Part shown: in pieces, positions 26,796 to 34,971 of the stretch | Numbering within the stretch: position 1 is the stretch's first letter | Layout of the letters: each line of letters opens with the position of its first letter | Source: Marinobacter zhejiangensis | GTDB lineage: Bacteria > Pseudomonadota > Gammaproteobacteria > Pseudomonadales > Oleiphilaceae | Direction of reading: 5' to 3' | DNA: 64,000 nucleotides | Assembly: GCF_900114775.1 (NCBI RefSeq) | Contig: NZ_FOUE01000001.1 | Location: 310,001-374,000 of the forward strand | Program-made: the position numbers and the translations under genes | The notes under the pieces: generated by a model | Told to the model about the DNA's origin: nothing | The model's input: the letters and a program-made list of their open reading frames with translations, nothing else | The model's database searches: none

Positions 26796-28940
26796 TTAAA
26801 TCGAGCGGTTCACAAGTTCCAAGGTTTCCTTGACCAAGACCCGCAACTGTTGCTCCCCTTCCTTTCGCCCCCGGCAGTCGCCGGCTACCTGTAAGCGGCG
26901 CCAGCTCCAGCCCTGTAGTACGGCACGACTCCACAGCTGGGCTGACGGATTCTGAGCCATGCACCCGACAACCCCCGCGCACCCGCTGAACCGTTTCAGT
27001 ACTGGCAGTGTCAGCTCGAAGCCACGAAAGCCCTCGGCAAAGGCAAGCAAGTCAGCCCGGTCCTGGACAGACAGATCGCCCCCCGGTGGCAACTGGGCGG
27101 TCACTGTCAGCACAAGGGAAGACGCCAGTTCCGGCCACACCGTTGGCACCAGGACCGGCCAATGCTCGGCGAAACGCTGACTGATCCGATGCTCAAGATC
27201 GCGGCCCGTCTCGGTCAAGCCCCGCAGGCGCTGTACGGTATATTCACCACTACTGGCCTCACGGTGTACGCCCAGCCTCACCAGGGGCAGTCCGCAGTTT
27301 TGCCAGAACGTCAGCAGATCGTCACTGGCACCATAACTGGTGCCAATGGCATCCAGCCCCACCTCGCGGGCGTAGTCTTCCGCTGCGCGCACCAGCTTTT
27401 GTCCCAGCCCCTGGCGGCGACAGTCGTCACGAACCGCCACACGTACCACCCGCAGCACCCGCAACCGGGCCGCGTCAGCAAAGCCGCTGTGACTGGCCAA
27501 CGATTGCGGCAACAGATGCCCCCGGACCCGACGGCGCCCCATCGCGACCGCTTCCGCCAATGCCTCCGTCAACCCGCCCTCTGCACTGGCCCAAAGCACT
27601 GCCACCGGGCGCCCTGCGCAGGTAACCCGCCAGCTCACCGCCTGGGGGTCATCCAGCCACTGGCGCAAATCTCCCGGGGTGGTCCGGTAGTGCGCGTCCA
27701 CCAATAACCCAAAGGCCTGGGCCAATTCGGTTTCCGTCGCTTCCGCCGGGTCCCAGCGCTCCAGCTGCCAATCACCTGGACATGGGGCATCGCTCGAAGA
27801 GGCGTCCAGCAGGAACAGGTCAGCGGTCAGTTGCTCCAGCGGGTCACCGGCGGCCCAGCGAATGGGCGTCGCCAGCGTGAAGGCCTGCCACTGCGGCGTA
27901 TGCTGATCCAGCACCGAGCGAAAACGGATCGAAAAGCCTCGCCCGGCCCCTTCATACCCATGAATGGTGCTGGCAAACACACAACGGGGCCAACCCAGCA
28001 GAATCTCCCGCAGCTGATTGGCGGGAATCGCAGCGGCCTCGTCCACCAGCACCACTTCCGCTGTTGGGCGCTGCCGCAACAGTTCATCCAGTGCCCAGAA
28101 CCGCAGCGAGCTGCCGCTCCGCAATACCAGTTCATGTTCCCCGTGCCCGGCCTCGGCAAGGTCACCAGCCGCCTCACGGGCATGACGCATCAGGGTTGCC
28201 ACGGCCTCGGGCGACGGCGCCGTGACCACCACCTGCTGGCGGCCGGCCTGCAGCAACTCAATCGCCGCCAGTCCCAAGGCGGCGGATTTACCCCGCCCGC
28301 GATCAGCGGTTATAACCAGCGGGCGTCGCCGCCGCCCCTGACCGGTGCGAACGATCGCACTGACCAACTGCCGTTGTTCAGCGCTGGCCCCCGGGGTAAA
28401 GCCGCCGGTAGCCTCAGCGGGCTCACCCAGTTCTGGCAGAACCGTGCCTTGCCGGCTGTCGGAATCGATGCGGATGACCGTGCTATTGGCCCCCAGGAGT
28501 TTCGCCAGCCGGCGGGCAAACGGGTGATCCGAAGCCTCCCCCAGCCCGGTGCGCTCATAGTCAGGATCAGCAAACCGGCCCCACTGGGCCAGGGGCGGCA
28601 CCAGCCAGAACCAGAGCCCACCCGCATTCAGGGTACCGCTGAACGCCGCCAGGCCATCCGGCGGATTACCTGCCCAGCCATCCCACACCAGCACATCGGT
28701 TTCACGCCCCAACCACTGGCGCGCCCGGTTGGCCGACACCGGGACCAAATCCAGTGCCGGCTCAGGCAGTTCCGCGCCGATCCACAGCCGGGTATCGCCA
28801 GCCAACGCCGGTAACACCGTGCGCAACCAGGCAATAGAATTCTGTCGCTCACCTTCCAGCAACACCAGACGGCGCTGGCCAAGCTGCCTGAGCTGGCGCT
28901 GGAACTGCCCCCAGGCCGCTTGCGCGGATGCGTCAGTCAT
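26796..28940 (-). CDS. tmcA: tRNA(Met) cytidine acetyltransferase TmcA
   Basis: 714 residues. N-terminal DUF1726-type domain, an RNA helicase-like ATPase module with Walker A (TADRGRGKSAALG) and Walker B (VVLVDEAAAIP), then a GNAT acetyltransferase domain (VRDDCRRQGLGQKLV) and a C-terminal tRNA-binding region. TmcA acetylates the wobble cytidine 34 of elongator tRNA-Met. Its ATG overlaps the stop of the upstream DUF2237 gene (ATGA), so the two are translationally coupled. Confidence 0.95.
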   Translation of the reverse strand: MTDASAQAAWGQFQRQLRQLGQRRLVLLEGERQNSIAWLRTVLPALAGDTRLWIGAELPEPALDLVPVSANRARQWLGRETDVLVWDGWAGNPPDGLAAFSGTLNAGGLWFWLVPPLAQWGRFADPDYERTGLGEASDHPFARRLAKLLGANSTVIRIDSDSRQGTVLPELGEPAEATGGFTPGASAEQRQLVSAIVRTGQGRRRRPLVITADRGRGKSAALGLAAIELLQAGRQQVVVTAPSPEAVATLMRHAREAAGDLAEAGHGEHELVLRSGSSLRFWALDELLRQRPTAEVVLVDEAAAIPANQLREILLGWPRCVFASTIHGYEGAGRGFSIRFRSVLDQHTPQWQAFTLATPIRWAAGDPLEQLTADLFLLDASSSDAPCPGDWQLERWDPAEATETELAQAFGLLVDAHYRTTPGDLRQWLDDPQAVSWRVTCAGRPVAVLWASAEGGLTEALAEAVAMGRRRVRGHLLPQSLASHSGFADAARLRVLRVVRVAVRDDCRRQGLGQKLVRAAEDYAREVGLDAIGTSYGASDDLLTFWQNCGLPLVRLGVHREASSGEYTVQRLRGLTETGRDLEHRISQRFAEHWPVLVPTVWPELASSLVLTVTAQLPPGGDLSVQDRADLLAFAEGFRGFELTLPVLKRFSGCAGVVGCMAQNPSAQLWSRAVLQGWSWRRLQVAGDCRGRKEGEQQLRVLVKETLELVNRSI

Positions 28941-29323
28941 CAGTTGAGGTCAATGGCGTAGCGTTTCAGGTCATCCAGGTTGCAGACGTCCAGGGTCGCC
29001 AGATGGGTTGCCCGCAGCCGCACCCTGGGTGCACAGTCAGCATCCAGTGCCTCCAGCCAACGGCTCGCACACAGGCACCAGGTGTCCCCCGCTTGCAACC
29101 CGGGAAATCCAAACGCCGGCACCGGCGTGCTCAGATCATTGCCACGGGCTTTGGAGAACGCCAGGAACTCATCGGTCATGACCGTGCACACGGAGTGCAA
29201 GCCGAGGTCATCGGGTCCGGTGTTGCAACAGCTGTCACGGTAGAACCCGGTTAACGGATCGTTGCCACAGGGCTCAAGAACTTCCCCCAGCACATTGACC
29301 GATTCATCCATTACCACCGCCAT
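28940..29323 (-). CDS. DUF2237 family protein
   Basis: 127 residues. It is recognised by the conserved order NVLGEVLEPCGNDPLTGFYRDSCCNTG, then HSVCTVMTDEFLAFSKARGNDLSTP and GDTWCLCASRWLEA. Four cysteine-bearing conserved patches suggest a metal or structural site, but function is unknown. Of two candidate ATGs, 29323 has GGGG at a proper distance, while 29329 abuts it. It is the first gene of a two-gene unit with tmcA, sharing an ATGA overlap. Confidence 0.85.
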   Translation of the reverse strand: MAVVMDESVNVLGEVLEPCGNDPLTGFYRDSCCNTGPDDLGLHSVCTVMTDEFLAFSKARGNDLSTPVPAFGFPGLQAGDTWCLCASRWLEALDADCAPRVRLRATHLATLDVCNLDDLKRYAIDLN

Positions 29324-29434
29324 TGTCATCTCCCCACCGTGTTCAAGTAACGCGCCCAGCGCCCACAAAAGTCATGCGCGGCTATTATGGTGGACGTCTT
29401 ACACCGGCGCCAGTTGCGGACTACAATAGCCGCC

Positions 29435-31711
29435 ATGCCCGAGCACCTTCCCGACTATCTCACCGACGAACAACGCGCCATCATCACCGCCCCTTACGAG
29501 CATGTGGTGATTACCGCCGTGGCTGGCAGCGGCAAAACCTCCACCCTGGCCTGGCGCATCCGCTACCTGCTGGAGCAGGGCCACGACCCAAACCGTTTGC
29601 TGGTGCTGATGTTCAACCGCAGCGCCCGGGTCGATTTCGAGCGCAAGCTCCGTGAGGTTACCCAGGATACCGGTCTCGCGCTCCCGGAGATCCGCACCTA
29701 CCACGCTATGGGGCTCCGGCTTTATCGTCGGTTCATCCAGGAGGGCGCCCTGCCGGCGTTTTCCGAAGCCATCCTCACCGACCAGGAAATCAACTTCCAG
29801 GTCTGGCGGCTTACCCGTGAACTCGCACCTTCAGAACTGGCTGACGAGATCCGCCGTAACAAGAAGGACTATGTCGAAACCGCCGTCAGCTTCATCGACC
29901 TCGTTAAAACCACCCTGTCGCCGGTGGACGTGGTTTTCGAGGAGCTCGGCTACACCGACAAACATCGTTATCTGATCGAGCTGTTCCATAGTTTCGAGCA
30001 ATGGCGCAAGCGTCACAGCCGAATCAGCTATGCCGACATGCTGTATGAACCGGTGCTGGCGATTCACCAGACGCCGGCGCTGCAGAAGCTGGTCGCCAAC
30101 AAGATGGACCTGATCCTGGTGGATGAATACCAGGACACCAACGAGATCCAGCACCTGCTGCTGCGTTACGTCGCCGGGGAGCGAGCCCGGGTCACCGTGG
30201 TCGGCGATCCGGACCAGACCATCTACGAGTTTCGCGGCGCCCGCCCGGAGTTCATCCTCAGCCGCTTCAGCCAGGAGTTCGACAGCCCGCTGGAACAGAC
30301 CCTCAGTTACAGCTTCCGCTATGGGCATCGGGTGGCACTGCTGGCCAACCACCTGATCCACCACAACCGGGGCCGCAAAGACGTCCTTTGCCACGCCCAC
30401 CCCAGCACCCCGGCCACCACCGTCTCACTCCATGAGCACGGCAACGACAGTGACGTGGTGTTGAGGCTGGTAACCGGTCAGTCGGCAGAATCACTGGCAC
30501 AAACCGCCATCCTGTTCCGGGTCTGGAGCCAGAGTGTTGCCATTGAGCTGCAACTGCTGGCGCGCCAGGTGCCCTACCGTATCGATGCCGGCAAGGGCGC
30601 GTTGTTCAGCCGTGAGGTCGAAGCCATCACCGGATTGCTGATGGTCGTGGCCGGCCCCCTGGCACAGCTACCTGATCTCGACCGCCTTGCTATTGCCCGC
30701 CAGCTGTTGCGTTTTCCCCATGTCGGTCTGAAGGAAGCCGAGCTGGACCAGCTGGCACAGATGCTTAGCCAGTTTGGTTCGGACTGGGGGCGCCGGCTGC
30801 TTGACCTCGATTTCAACGCCCTGCCGCCCATGGCAGCCCGTAAGCTGAAAACCCTAGGGGAAACCCTGGTCAAACTCGATGGTTTCCAGGGCCAGGCCGC
30901 TCAACTGGTGCGCCGCTACGCCGAGGGTACCGAACTGTACGAAGGCATTCGCAGCCTCGCGCTGACCCACGAAACCGCCGACGAGCGTATCGATACCATC
31001 CACGGTTTCCTGCTGTACCTGGCTGGGCTTGATGTCGACGCCGCCCGGGCTCTGGCACACCTGCAGGCGTTGCGGAACCAGGCCAGCCAGCGTGATCAGC
31101 AGTCCGGCGTGCTGCTGTCGACAATCCACCGAACCAAAGGTTTGGAATGGCCACAGGTGATCGTTCCCGGCCTGCAGGAAAAGTACCTGCCTTACAGTCC
31201 ACGCCAGACCGATGACCTCAGGGCCCTGGTGGAAAGCGAGCGGCGGCTGCTGTATGTAGCCATGACCCGCTGCCGCCAACAGCTTCACCTGATTACCCGT
31301 CCCCTGGGACATACCCCCCACCTGGAGGGTGACCAGGGGCCCAGCCGCTTTGTTCCAGAGCTGTGTTTTGCCTTGTCCGACCAGTTCGGACACTGGCTCG
31401 ACCAGCGCGACCAGGATGCCGGCAACGGCAGCCAGCTCTGCCTGGACATTCCGATTACCCCCATCAGCGAACGCTATGCCCGCGACGCCGGGGTTTCCCT
31501 GAGCAGCAAGGTCACAGAGGCCACTGAGAGTCACGGCGGCCCGCTGTGGGCCCAGCCACGGCTGCACCATGTGATCTTCGGCCCCGGAGCGGTGGTCAAC
31601 GAAGACGAAAGCGCGTTTGAGGTCCGCTTTGACAGCGGAGAGCAGCTCAATTTCAGCAAAAAGAGCGCTCACCTTTATTTTTCCCTGCCTCAGCAGGGCC
31701 GCTCTGACTGA
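29435..31711 (+). CDS. UvrD/PcrA-family ATP-dependent helicase
   Basis: 758-residue SF1A helicase distinct from the uvrD at 17.4 kb. Motifs: Walker A AVAGSGKTSTL (29-35), Walker B LILVDEYQDTNEIQ, motif III VGDPDQTIYEFRGA, motif IV SYSFRYG, motif V TIHRTKGLEWPQVI and motif VI YVAMTRCRQQL. The C-terminus has a Tudor-like tail (IFGPGAVVNEDESAFEVRFDSG), as in UvrD/PcrA. The role is presumably DNA repair or removing protein blocks. It is divergent from the DUF2237-tmcA unit. Start ATG 29435 gives the canonical LTDEQRAII N-terminus, though no strong ribosome site is visible. Confidence 0.9.
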   Translation: MPEHLPDYLTDEQRAIITAPYEHVVITAVAGSGKTSTLAWRIRYLLEQGHDPNRLLVLMFNRSARVDFERKLREVTQDTGLALPEIRTYHAMGLRLYRRFIQEGALPAFSEAILTDQEINFQVWRLTRELAPSELADEIRRNKKDYVETAVSFIDLVKTTLSPVDVVFEELGYTDKHRYLIELFHSFEQWRKRHSRISYADMLYEPVLAIHQTPALQKLVANKMDLILVDEYQDTNEIQHLLLRYVAGERARVTVVGDPDQTIYEFRGARPEFILSRFSQEFDSPLEQTLSYSFRYGHRVALLANHLIHHNRGRKDVLCHAHPSTPATTVSLHEHGNDSDVVLRLVTGQSAESLAQTAILFRVWSQSVAIELQLLARQVPYRIDAGKGALFSREVEAITGLLMVVAGPLAQLPDLDRLAIARQLLRFPHVGLKEAELDQLAQMLSQFGSDWGRRLLDLDFNALPPMAARKLKTLGETLVKLDGFQGQAAQLVRRYAEGTELYEGIRSLALTHETADERIDTIHGFLLYLAGLDVDAARALAHLQALRNQASQRDQQSGVLLSTIHRTKGLEWPQVIVPGLQEKYLPYSPRQTDDLRALVESERRLLYVAMTRCRQQLHLITRPLGHTPHLEGDQGPSRFVPELCFALSDQFGHWLDQRDQDAGNGSQLCLDIPITPISERYARDAGVSLSSKVTEATESHGGPLWAQPRLHHVIFGPGAVVNEDESAFEVRFDSGEQLNFSKKSAHLYFSLPQQGRSD

Positions 31712-31783
31712 CCTGGGAAGCGGAATCCTGAGGGCTCCAAGCATGTCTCTTCAGGCCATTCGCAACACCCTATCGTCAAAAAC

Positions 31784-31809
31784 TGAACCTTTTCGGTGTT
31801 AAATACGTC
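31784..31809 (+). promoter_or_regulatory. Candidate ECF-sigma-type promoter of the OprF-like gene
   Basis: TGAAC (31784-31788) and CGTC (31806-31809) are separated by 17 bases. The AAC -35 and CGTC -10 pattern is common to many extracytoplasmic-function sigma promoters. oprF of Pseudomonas is partly controlled by SigX. No good sigma-70 pair is seen closer to the gene. The match is short, so this is tentative. Confidence 0.35.
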
Positions 31810-31956
31810 CTTTCCGGGGCTAGGCAAAGACTCTGAAATCGCATAAGTTCCCTGCCGAAGGAGAGCTTTACACGCCATTGACTATAAGAAAGTGCGCCGC
31901 CACGACGAGCGAGCGCGCTCGGATGACGAATGAAACTCACTAACAGGAGGTTAACC

Positions 31957-33156
31957 ATGCCCAGCATGCGTCCACTTGCAATCGCGGTCGTTGCCGCAGC
32001 CATCAGCACCCCGACCCTGGCTGAAGACAAGGACTATATCTATCTCAACCCGTTTGCCGCCTATCAGTACTTCGACGACAAGCGCGACCTGAGCGAAACC
32101 GGAACCTTCGGTTTTGGTCTTGAGTACCGTTTCGCGCCCCACTGGGCGGTAGAGGCTCTTTACTCCCGCGCCAATGCCGACCGCAAGTACACTGCTGGCA
32201 ACAGCGACTTTGAGGAACTCCGCCTCGACGGCCTGTATTACTTCGCCGCTCCCGAAAAAGCGTGGAACCCGTACTTGGCAGTAGGTGCCGGCCATGCCGA
32301 CTTTGGTGACGAATTGACCCACTCCCCTGGCACAAATCACGAAGAGACCCGTGTCAACGTTGGTGGTGGTGTTCGCTACAACGTCACCGAGATGGTATCG
32401 CTGCGCGGCGACCTGAGAGAATTCCACGGCATTGACGAAAGCACCTTCGACACCCAGGTGTCACTGGGCTTCAGCCTGGCCTTTGGCAAGGCTTCCAGCA
32501 AATCCGAGCCGGCTCCGGTGGTGATGGATTCTGACAACGATGGTGTTGAAGACAACCAGGATCAGTGCCCGAGCACACCCGCCGGTGCTGCCGTAGACAG
32601 CATGGGCTGCGAGCTGGATAACGACCGTGACGGCGTCGCCAACAGCGCTGACCAGTGCCCAGCCACCCCAGCCGGTGCCAACGTCGATGCCAAAGGTTGT
32701 GAGACTGACGGCGACAACGACGGTGTTGTCGATAGCAAGGACGAATGTCCGAATACTGCCGCTGGCGCTGAAGTGGACGCCAAAGGTTGTGAAGGCATCG
32801 CCGAAACCATCGAAACCTTCGAGATTGAGGTTCAGTTCCCGACCAACAGCGCCGAAATCGGTGGCAGCTACGATGCCCAGATCCAGCGCGTTGCAACCTT
32901 CATGAACGAGAACCCGGAAACCATCGTTGAGATCGCTGGTCACACCGATAGTGCAGGTAACGCCGACTACAACCAGGCCCTGTCCCAGCGTCGTGCCGAA
33001 TCTGTGGCTCGTCGCCTGACCGAAAACCTGGGCGTAGAAGCCGAGCGGGTAACTGCTGTGGGTTACGGTGAAGCCGAGCCGGTCGCCGACAATGGCACCG
33101 CCGCTGGCCGCGCCGAGAACCGCCGGGTAGAAGCGCGCATCCAGGTGCGTCGCTAA
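31957..33156 (+). CDS. OprF-like OmpA-family outer membrane protein
   Basis: 399-residue porin-like protein. A signal peptide is cut after TLA near residue 24. An eight-strand beta-barrel-like domain (about 28-180) has alternating hydrophobic strands (TGTFGFGLEYRFAPHWAVEALYSRA). Three 30-residue thrombospondin type-3 calcium-binding repeats (191-280) follow, then a C-terminal OmpA peptidoglycan-binding domain with the TDSAGNADYNQALSQRRAESV motif. It anchors the outer membrane to the wall. AGGAGG six bases before ATG 31957 fixes the start. Confidence 0.92.
   Translation: MPSMRPLAIAVVAAAISTPTLAEDKDYIYLNPFAAYQYFDDKRDLSETGTFGFGLEYRFAPHWAVEALYSRANADRKYTAGNSDFEELRLDGLYYFAAPEKAWNPYLAVGAGHADFGDELTHSPGTNHEETRVNVGGGVRYNVTEMVSLRGDLREFHGIDESTFDTQVSLGFSLAFGKASSKSEPAPVVMDSDNDGVEDNQDQCPSTPAGAAVDSMGCELDNDRDGVANSADQCPATPAGANVDAKGCETDGDNDGVVDSKDECPNTAAGAEVDAKGCEGIAETIETFEIEVQFPTNSAEIGGSYDAQIQRVATFMNENPETIVEIAGHTDSAGNADYNQALSQRRAESVARRLTENLGVEAERVTAVGYGEAEPVADNGTAAGRAENRRVEARIQVRR
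32527..32796 (+). repeat. Three tandem 90-base repeats coding for TSP type-3 motifs
   Basis: Exactly three 30-codon units (32527, 32617, 32707). Each contains D-x-D-x-DGV, DxC P.TPAGA, VD..GCE. The DNA copies have diverged, so this is an old protein repeat rather than a young duplication. Confidence 0.9.
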
Positions 33157-33181
33157 TCACCAAAGCGGTATATACTCAAAT

Positions 33182-33207
33182 AAAGGCGCCTGATGGCGCC
33201 TTTATTT
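33182..33207 (+). terminator. Terminator of the OprF-like gene
   Basis: AAAGGCGCC-TGAT-GGCGCCTTT stem-loop followed by ATTTG. It lies 25 bases after the stop and 29 bases before the next start. Confidence 0.85.
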
Positions 33208-33236
33208 GTTGTACCGGAAGAAGGAGTGACAAGGTC

Positions 33237-33743
33237 GTGAGAACGTCGGTAAAACCAGGCCTTCTGTTGCTCAGTCTGCTGCTGGCCAGTGCCAGCCATG
33301 CCCAGGTTTACCGTTGCGAAGATGACCGTGGCGTCCGTTTTTCCGATCAGCCCTGTGGCGACCATGCGGAAACCGTCACCATCCGTGACAATCGCATCGG
33401 GGGCCGCTTCAACGATAACCTGCCCGCCCCAGAACCGACCCCACCGGTTGCAGCTGACGACCCATCACTCGCGGCCCAGGAACCTCAGGCCTCCGATACC
33501 CCAGACAGCCCCTGCCGGTTTATCAACTCCACCGACCTGCGCACCTACCTGATTCGTGAGCAGGTGGTGGTTGGCATGACCCGGGACCAGGTCCGGCAAG
33601 CTTTCGGGCCACCCCCAGAGACCTATCCGGTACCCCAGGAAACCTGGGTTTACCACACCGATTACTACGACAAACTCTATGAGCTGACTTACGTCTACTT
33701 CCGCGATGGCTGTGTCGAATCGGTGGTCTACCGCAAGCCCTAG
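33237..33743 (+). CDS. DUF4124-containing secreted protein with BamE/SmpA-like C-terminus
   Basis: 168 residues starting at GTG (33237) behind AAGGAG. A signal peptide is cut after SHA (about residue 22). A DUF4124 motif follows: QVYRCEDDRGVRFSDQPCG. After a proline-rich linker, the C-terminal half reads STDLRTYLIREQVVVGMTRDQVRQAFGPP and ends in YVYFRDGCVESVVYRKP. The GMT-x-x-QVR-x-x-x-G-x-P pattern is that of BamE/SmpA-like folds. It has a relative at 59.5 kb. Function unknown; periplasmic. Confidence 0.78.
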   Translation: MRTSVKPGLLLLSLLLASASHAQVYRCEDDRGVRFSDQPCGDHAETVTIRDNRIGGRFNDNLPAPEPTPPVAADDPSLAAQEPQASDTPDSPCRFINSTDLRTYLIREQVVVGMTRDQVRQAFGPPPETYPVPQETWVYHTDYYDKLYELTYVYFRDGCVESVVYRKP

Positions 33744-33744
33744 A

Positions 33745-34956
33745 CTAGACCTGCGTTTCCCGGCGACGAGCGTCAATCAACAGGTTACGCGGTGTCAGTT
33801 CACGGCGACAGAAGGTGCCGAGCCGAACCTGATAGCCCTGCTCCTCAAGGTACAGCCCGTAATCCAGCACCAACCACAACTCCAGGGGCCGTCGGAACAG
33901 GTGGCGGACCAATTCATGGCGCCGAACCTGACGTTGGCGCCGCCGACCTTCGGCCAGCCAGTGCTCCGGCTGCCAGCCCGATGGCAGCGACAGGCCCTTT
34001 TGTTCCGCCGCCCAGACACAGAACGCTGCAAACCCCTGCTGGTTCAGGCGAGTGGGGTGAGATGGCACCGGCAGGTAATCGTCACAGCCCCGCAGGCTAC
34101 GCTGCAACGCATCAAAGCCCAGCCGCCAGGCCTCGGTCTGCACCCGCAACGTCCGCACCCGTGCCGGCGCCGTCACGGTTTCCTGCACCACCAGGCGCAG
34201 GTTGAGGTTGGACAGTCGGCACACATCGGCAACCGCGCCCACCCGGTGGGACATAGGCGGGTAATCGCCGTCCAGCCCCAGGTGGTAACAGCAGGGAGAA
34301 ATACTGAGCCGGGCCGCGCCTCCGGCCACGCCCTGACGAAGCAGGTGTCGATGCAGCTCACCACAGGCATGGAGGGCAACGCCGTGCTCCCCTTGCGGAA
34401 ACGCCAGCGTCGCTTCCATCACATCCTGCTGGCGCAGGTGAACCGCCATATCGGCCTTGGTGGCCAGACGGTTACCTTCCGCAACCAGAGTCTCATCCCA
34501 CTCCAACCCCTGCACCATTGAGTCGGTATGCCTGGACAAGGTGCGCGCCAGATGACCTTTGCCACAGCACCAGTCCAGTACTGGCGCCGCCAGCGGAATC
34601 AGCGCCGAGGCAAACGCCCCGGCCTGCTGTCGTTTGCGGCCGGGCATGTCCACCGCCAGCCGCTCCGGCAGACTGACGTCTCCGGCTTCCAGGTGCGGCC
34701 AGTCCAGCAACGACACACGTTCGGTCATCGCCGGCCACATCGGGGCCAGCGCCCGCGCCAGCGCGTCCACGTCCTCGTGATAGCGCTGACAGTCCTGATC
34801 ATCCAGGTGGTCCAGCCAGCGTGACAACTCCGGGTACGCCTCCATCCAGTCAGGAGACGGTGTGGTAAAAGGCACCGGCTGCCAGAAGCCCTGGTGATCC
34901 AGCAGCCACTGGTTCAGCCGCTGCCAGCGCTGGAGCAGTTCACTGTTGTCAGGCAT
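33745..34956 (-). CDS. Methyltransferase, METTL25/RRNAD1-like (Methyltransf_32 type)
   Basis: 403 residues. A cysteine-containing SAM motif VLDWCCGKGHLARTLSRH, acidic LEWDETLV, then ALHACGELHRHLL and ISPCCYHLG place it in the Methyltransf_32 group, whose members carry the CC-x-x-GH and SPCCYH motifs. The best-known relatives are eukaryotic METTL25/RRNAD1 proteins; bacterial substrates are unknown. The N-terminal 120 residues are helical and may bind the substrate. It is convergent with the DUF4124 gene (one-base gap) and 15 bases after dadA on the same strand, so probably co-transcribed with it. Confidence 0.78.
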   Translation of the reverse strand: MPDNSELLQRWQRLNQWLLDHQGFWQPVPFTTPSPDWMEAYPELSRWLDHLDDQDCQRYHEDVDALARALAPMWPAMTERVSLLDWPHLEAGDVSLPERLAVDMPGRKRQQAGAFASALIPLAAPVLDWCCGKGHLARTLSRHTDSMVQGLEWDETLVAEGNRLATKADMAVHLRQQDVMEATLAFPQGEHGVALHACGELHRHLLRQGVAGGAARLSISPCCYHLGLDGDYPPMSHRVGAVADVCRLSNLNLRLVVQETVTAPARVRTLRVQTEAWRLGFDALQRSLRGCDDYLPVPSHPTRLNQQGFAAFCVWAAEQKGLSLPSGWQPEHWLAEGRRRQRQVRRHELVRHLFRRPLELWLVLDYGLYLEEQGYQVRLGTFCRRELTPRNLLIDARRRETQV

Positions 34957-34971
34957 CGGGGGGTACCTGGC

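Noticed and set aside
30854..31744. Minus-strand open frame opposite the second helicase
   Set aside because: No ribosome site or domain; the plus-strand frame has full helicase motifs.
32527..32796. 90-base tandem repeats as a possible CRISPR-like or satellite array
   Set aside because: They are in frame and code for thrombospondin type-3 calcium-binding motifs in the porin.
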